DNA from: Mucilaginibacter daejeonensis
Lineage (GTDB): Bacteria > Bacteroidota > Bacteroidia > Sphingobacteriales > Sphingobacteriaceae
Direction: 5' to 3'
Assembly (NCBI RefSeq): GCF_020783335.1
Contig: NZ_CP086068.1
Coordinates: forward strand, 4,746,255 to 4,810,254
DNA: 64,000 nt
A model generated the notes under the pieces. That model worked only from the letters and a program-made list of their open reading frames with translations. It did not search any database and was not told the origin of the DNA. This document shows positions 61,551 to 64,000 of the stretch, piece by piece. Numbering within the stretch: position 1 is the first letter of the stretch; each line of letters starts with the position of its first letter. The position numbers were made by a program, and so were the translations under genes.

Positions 61551-62144
61551 TCATCTGCCATTTAGAGTGCGTTTCCTGATCCTGCTTAAGGTGACCGGAG
61601 TGACACCCAGCATGCTGGCCAGATATTTATCAGGCACCCGGTTGTAAATATCTGGTTTTTGGGTGATCAGGCGCTGGTAGCGCTCTTCTGCGGTAAGTAA
61701 TACAAATTCTTCCATGCGCTCCATTGCGCCCGCCAGCATTTCCAATGTCACCTTATTTTGGAAGTTGGCCAGTTCCAAATTTTGTTCGATCACTGGCGCG
61801 ACCTTGGCATGATCCATCTCAAGTAACAGGGTGTCCTCCATGGCCTGATACGCGAACCGCGTTGGTATCCCATTCAATATCGTATCGTGCGCGGCAAAGA
61901 ACTGATTCTCCCACCGTAGCATCAAGGTGCGCTCCTCTCCATGCGGTGTTAGCAGATAGGTGCGGATCAATCCTTTGATGATAAAAGCCAGTTTTTGTGA
62001 GTTACTGCCCACCGGGATATAGATTTCGCCCGCATTGACCTGCCGCAGGCTGATGAATCTTTTTAGGTCCATGAGTTGGGCCGGCAAAAAGGCCTGTAAA
62101 TTATCGAGGTACTGCTCAAGAGATAATTTTTCAAATGCCGTCAT
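61551..62144 (-). CDS. Crp/Fnr-family transcriptional regulator
   Basis: 197 residues. The cyclic-nucleotide-binding-like beta-roll (about 15-125) has the usual G-E-I-Y-I-P-V-G and F-I-I-K-G-L-I-R turns; the cAMP-specific RxS signature is not obvious, so the ligand may differ or be absent. The C-terminal helix-turn-helix reads RVPDKYLASMLGVTPVTLSRIRKR (about 170-193). Members of this Bacteroidota subgroup often sit beside the single gene they control; here the hydroxylase gene lies 71 bp downstream on the same strand and could be its target or operon partner. ATG start confirmed by family N-terminus. Confidence 0.9.
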   Translation of the reverse strand: MTAFEKLSLEQYLDNLQAFLPAQLMDLKRFISLRQVNAGEIYIPVGSNSQKLAFIIKGLIRTYLLTPHGEERTLMLRWENQFFAAHDTILNGIPTRFAYQAMEDTLLLEMDHAKVAPVIEQNLELANFQNKVTLEMLAGAMERMEEFVLLTAEERYQRLITQKPDIYNRVPDKYLASMLGVTPVTLSRIRKRTLNGR

Positions 62145-62473
62145 GCGCTTGCGATCAATTAAAATTAATAGGTTATGCGAAGATCCGGTGTCACCTCAAT
62201 TCATCAAAACGCTTCAGGTGGCCGCTTTATTTCTCAGCCAAAGGCCGGTATTATAAAATTCAACTTAATAATAACTGCTTGATCTGCAATGGCGTATTGA
62301 AAAGCTCCTTTGACAAGTGGCGCTGGTAGCGTTGGTAAATGGTATGGAACAGATGCCAGATCGATCCTAACCTTGTCGTTGGTGATGTTTGGACATTATA
62401 AGGTAGGCAGCAAAACAAAAAGCCTTCAAATCGTTAAATTTGAAGGCTTTTGCACATTCTGTGAATGTTTTTA
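62145..62473 (-). other. Region upstream of the Crp/Fnr gene with a lone terminator
   Basis: 329 bp without a gene; it should hold the Crp/Fnr promoter. The terminator at 62418-62451 has no coding gene to serve and fits the lost tRNA-Asp copy to its right. Confidence 0.5.
62418..62451. terminator. Terminator of the degraded tRNA-Asp copy
   Basis: Perfect 14-bp stem AAAAGCCTTCAAAT/ATTTGAAGGCTTTT (62418-62431, 62438-62451). Its distance from the tRNA 3' fragment (22 nt) is almost the same as that of the terminator behind the intact tRNA-Asp (21 nt). Confidence 0.8.
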
Positions 62474-62496
62474 GCGGAATGGACGGGACTCGAACC
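62474..62496 (-). repeat. tRNA-Asp 3'-end fragment, candidate attachment site
   Basis: 23 bp identical to 59937-59959, the last part of tRNA-Asp (T-arm 3' half plus acceptor). The rest of a tRNA is missing: from 62497 the sequence changes to AT-rich DNA. This is the form of an attR left when an element integrates into a tRNA 3' end. Confidence 0.75.
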
Positions 62497-63146
62497 ACTT
62501 CGTTATGCTATTAAATGTCAATACTTTACTGAACTGCTGAAATTTTACTCCCGAATTTCTCGCGGAGAATTTGCAGTATTTTGATTCCTAATGACTTGTT
62601 TAAAGTTAAACAAAATCGGTGAATAGATCAACATATATTTAAGAAAGCAATTTGAAAATGGGGGCTGATTTGGAACCGGAGGGAACGCTGAAAATTGCGT
62701 TGCGGGCTCTCTTTCGATATCTATGTCTTGGTTTATTACCCTGCTCACCGGGCGCTCACCAAATAGCCACTAACTGACCCTTAAATTATGCTACTTAGTG
62801 TATTGAGATAAAGATCACGCTTTTTCGTGAAACACACGTAATAATATTCATATGAGCCGAAGTTAAATAAAAATAAACTTCGAATCGAGATGACCTCAAC
62901 ATCCGTTCAATTGGAGGCGAAATTGAATCGACTTTATCGGCATCCATTTACATTATTAATTTATCTGTGTGCCAGACACTTCGTTGTGATGTTAAACTTA
63001 TAATGTAAACTTACATTCAAAGCATTCGGCAGGTTCGAATCCGTCATTTGTGTCTAGCGGAATAATCGTTCATCTTTATCCATCCGTTCACATTTAATGG
63101 CACTTGTAAAGTGAGTTACCGTAGTTGATTTATAAACTAGGTTGTC
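62497..63146 (-). other. AT-rich region without a convincing gene
   Basis: 650 bp. One open frame of 67 codons (62545-62748, minus) has no recognisable features and was not called. The composition matches the presumed element to the right. Confidence 0.5.
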
Positions 63147-63821
63147 TTATTGAACTATAAAGTACGGGAATTTCAATACGGCGTGATCAAAGGTTTCCCG
63201 GTGATGATGCAAAGCCTGCGCTGTATCACCGATACGCCAATCCAACGGTGTTTCCAGGAAATCAAAAATTTCGTCGTTGGTCAACACATCCCCGGCGGCA
63301 TATCGTTTGGTATCAAGCACCTTTCCGTCAATATCCACGAAACGATCTGTAGCACCGTTGATGATCTGCATGAGTGCACCAGTGCTCATTACTGGCACGT
63401 CCCGGCACCACCAGCCATTATAATAATGGGTATTTGTCATGACTAATGGCTGGGTGCGCTGTATTTCGGCCAATTGCGTGCTTGTAAAATATGCTTTCAA
63501 AACATTGGAATCTGACGCGATGGCGTCGGCAGACAGTTTTACCTGCTCAACGCCGTGTTCCAGTTTTTGACGAAACTTCCATTGCTCAAATTGGCTAATA
63601 CCATTTCCGTAATATACTTTGATCTGTATGATGTAAAGGGTGTCGCCCCTTTTCGCCACCAAGTCAACATCTGTTAACGCTTGACCATTCCGTCGTAGAA
63701 CGACGTTTTCAACCACATGGTCCCAATGATTATTTCGCATGACACCCGCAATGTATCCCTCCCAAGCTTTACCAATCCGGATGAAATTAGAAGAGGCCAG
63801 AATTCTACTGCTCTTATTCAC
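63147..63821 (-). CDS. PD-(D/E)XK nuclease-like protein, GTG start
   Basis: 224 residues from GTG 63821; an upstream in-frame stop at 63842 and no ATG before residue 28 support it. The N-terminal half has the restriction-endonuclease-like pattern: Glu21 in the first helix (GKAWEGYIAG), an ALTDVDLVA strand with Asp51 and Asp53, then TLYIIQIKVYY with the Gln66-x-Lys68 pair, so the third position is Q rather than D/E. This resembles Mrr/NERD-like nuclease modules that cut or bind DNA. The C-terminal half is unassigned, with a WWCRDVPVMSTGAL segment. Location in AT-rich DNA past the tRNA fragment suggests it belongs to a mobile element. No partner methylase is seen. Confidence 0.65.
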   Translation of the reverse strand: MNKSSRILASSNFIRIGKAWEGYIAGVMRNNHWDHVVENVVLRRNGQALTDVDLVAKRGDTLYIIQIKVYYGNGISQFEQWKFRQKLEHGVEQVKLSADAIASDSNVLKAYFTSTQLAEIQRTQPLVMTNTHYYNGWWCRDVPVMSTGALMQIINGATDRFVDIDGKVLDTKRYAAGDVLTNDEIFDFLETPLDWRIGDTAQALHHHRETFDHAVLKFPYFIVQ

Positions 63822-64000
63822 TAATATACCAATTTGAGGTTAGAATACAATCTAATGATAAGGTTTGTGGGAGCGCAAGATCTACATCCACATCGCTAGT
63901 TCTTGGTAAAAACCTCGCGGTTATATTTATGCATATATAAGTAGCATGCTGCTTGATCCATCATATTGACGCAAGAAGCTGTTATGCATCATTCATTAGC
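63822..64000. other. Right-edge intergenic sequence
   Basis: AT-rich, no gene visible. It probably carries the promoter of the nuclease-like gene. Confidence 0.4.

Noticed and set aside
59937..62496. Idea that the 2.5 kb between tRNA-Asp and its 3' fragment is itself the inserted element
   Set aside because: For insertion at a tRNA 3' end the element should lie on the 3' side of the intact tRNA, which here is the low-coordinate side. The genes in between also have normal composition and no integrase. The AT-rich DNA right of 62497 fits better.
62545..62748. 67-codon minus-strand frame next to the tRNA fragment
   Set aside because: No family features, no promoter or ribosome site, and AT-rich DNA gives such frames by chance.

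Overview
The window is chromosomal DNA from a Bacteroidota bacterium, most likely a soil- or plant-associated member of the Sphingobacteriaceae (Mucilaginibacter/Pedobacter type). The genus is inferred from style, not proven. The evidence is a SusC/SusD pair next to a hybrid two-component (HTCS) regulator, a second Oar-like TonB receptor, BshC (bacillithiol), an LruC-domain lipoprotein, many lipoproteins of the ACKK type, and promoters with the Bacteroidota -7 box TAnnTTTG. Most genes have moderate GC. Three stretches are clearly AT-rich and look acquired: 23.6-26.2 kb, 31.3-32.8 kb, and from about 62.5 kb to the right end.

Layout. 0-5.3 kb: tail of an S41 protease, a bestrophin-like channel, a tiny membrane protein, a large LruC-domain lipoprotein and a periplasmic OB-fold protein. 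5.3-12.1 kb: a complete tripartite RND efflux operon (fusion protein, pump, TolC-type channel) preceded by its TetR-type regulator; three copies of one palindrome sit at the two promoters. 12.2-22.9 kb: a Tat-exported phospholipase C, a DUF5686 outer-membrane protein, a BamA-like barrel with an unusual N-terminal domain that may be kinase-like, and a GAF-domain protein. 23.8-26.2 kb: an AT-rich single gene with SIR2-like and P-loop ATPase domains, a likely antiphage defence protein. 26.3-30.7 kb: bshC, rimO and a flavin disulfide reductase. 31.0-31.3 kb: two identical tRNA-Glu genes, followed by an AT-rich dGTPase-like gene.

32.8-43.8 kb: a VOC protein, a barrel/lipoprotein pair, a CPA1 sodium/proton antiporter, an Oar-like TonB receptor, and a response regulator/histidine kinase pair. 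43.8-58.0 kb: a polysaccharide utilisation locus. The HTCS sensor (minus strand) diverges from GH16 endo-glycosidase and GH2 beta-galactosidase genes, followed by SusC and SusD. A repeated motif with a 22-bp period occurs both in the HTCS/GH16 intergenic region and upstream of susC, and probably marks the HTCS binding sites. The expected flow is glycan cutting outside by GH16, uptake by SusCD, trimming by GH2, and sensing by the HTCS.

58.1-64.0 kb: a SnoaL-like/SDR pair divergent from an HxlR regulator, tRNA-Asp, a second SnoaL-like protein, a sterol-desaturase-type hydroxylase and a Crp/Fnr regulator. At 62,474-62,496 lies a 23-bp copy of the tRNA-Asp 3' end, with its own downstream terminator but no tRNA body. 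Beyond it the DNA turns AT-rich and carries a PD-(D/E)XK-like nuclease gene. This looks like one end of an element inserted in a second tRNA-Asp gene. No rRNA, CRISPR array, transposase or integrase was seen.
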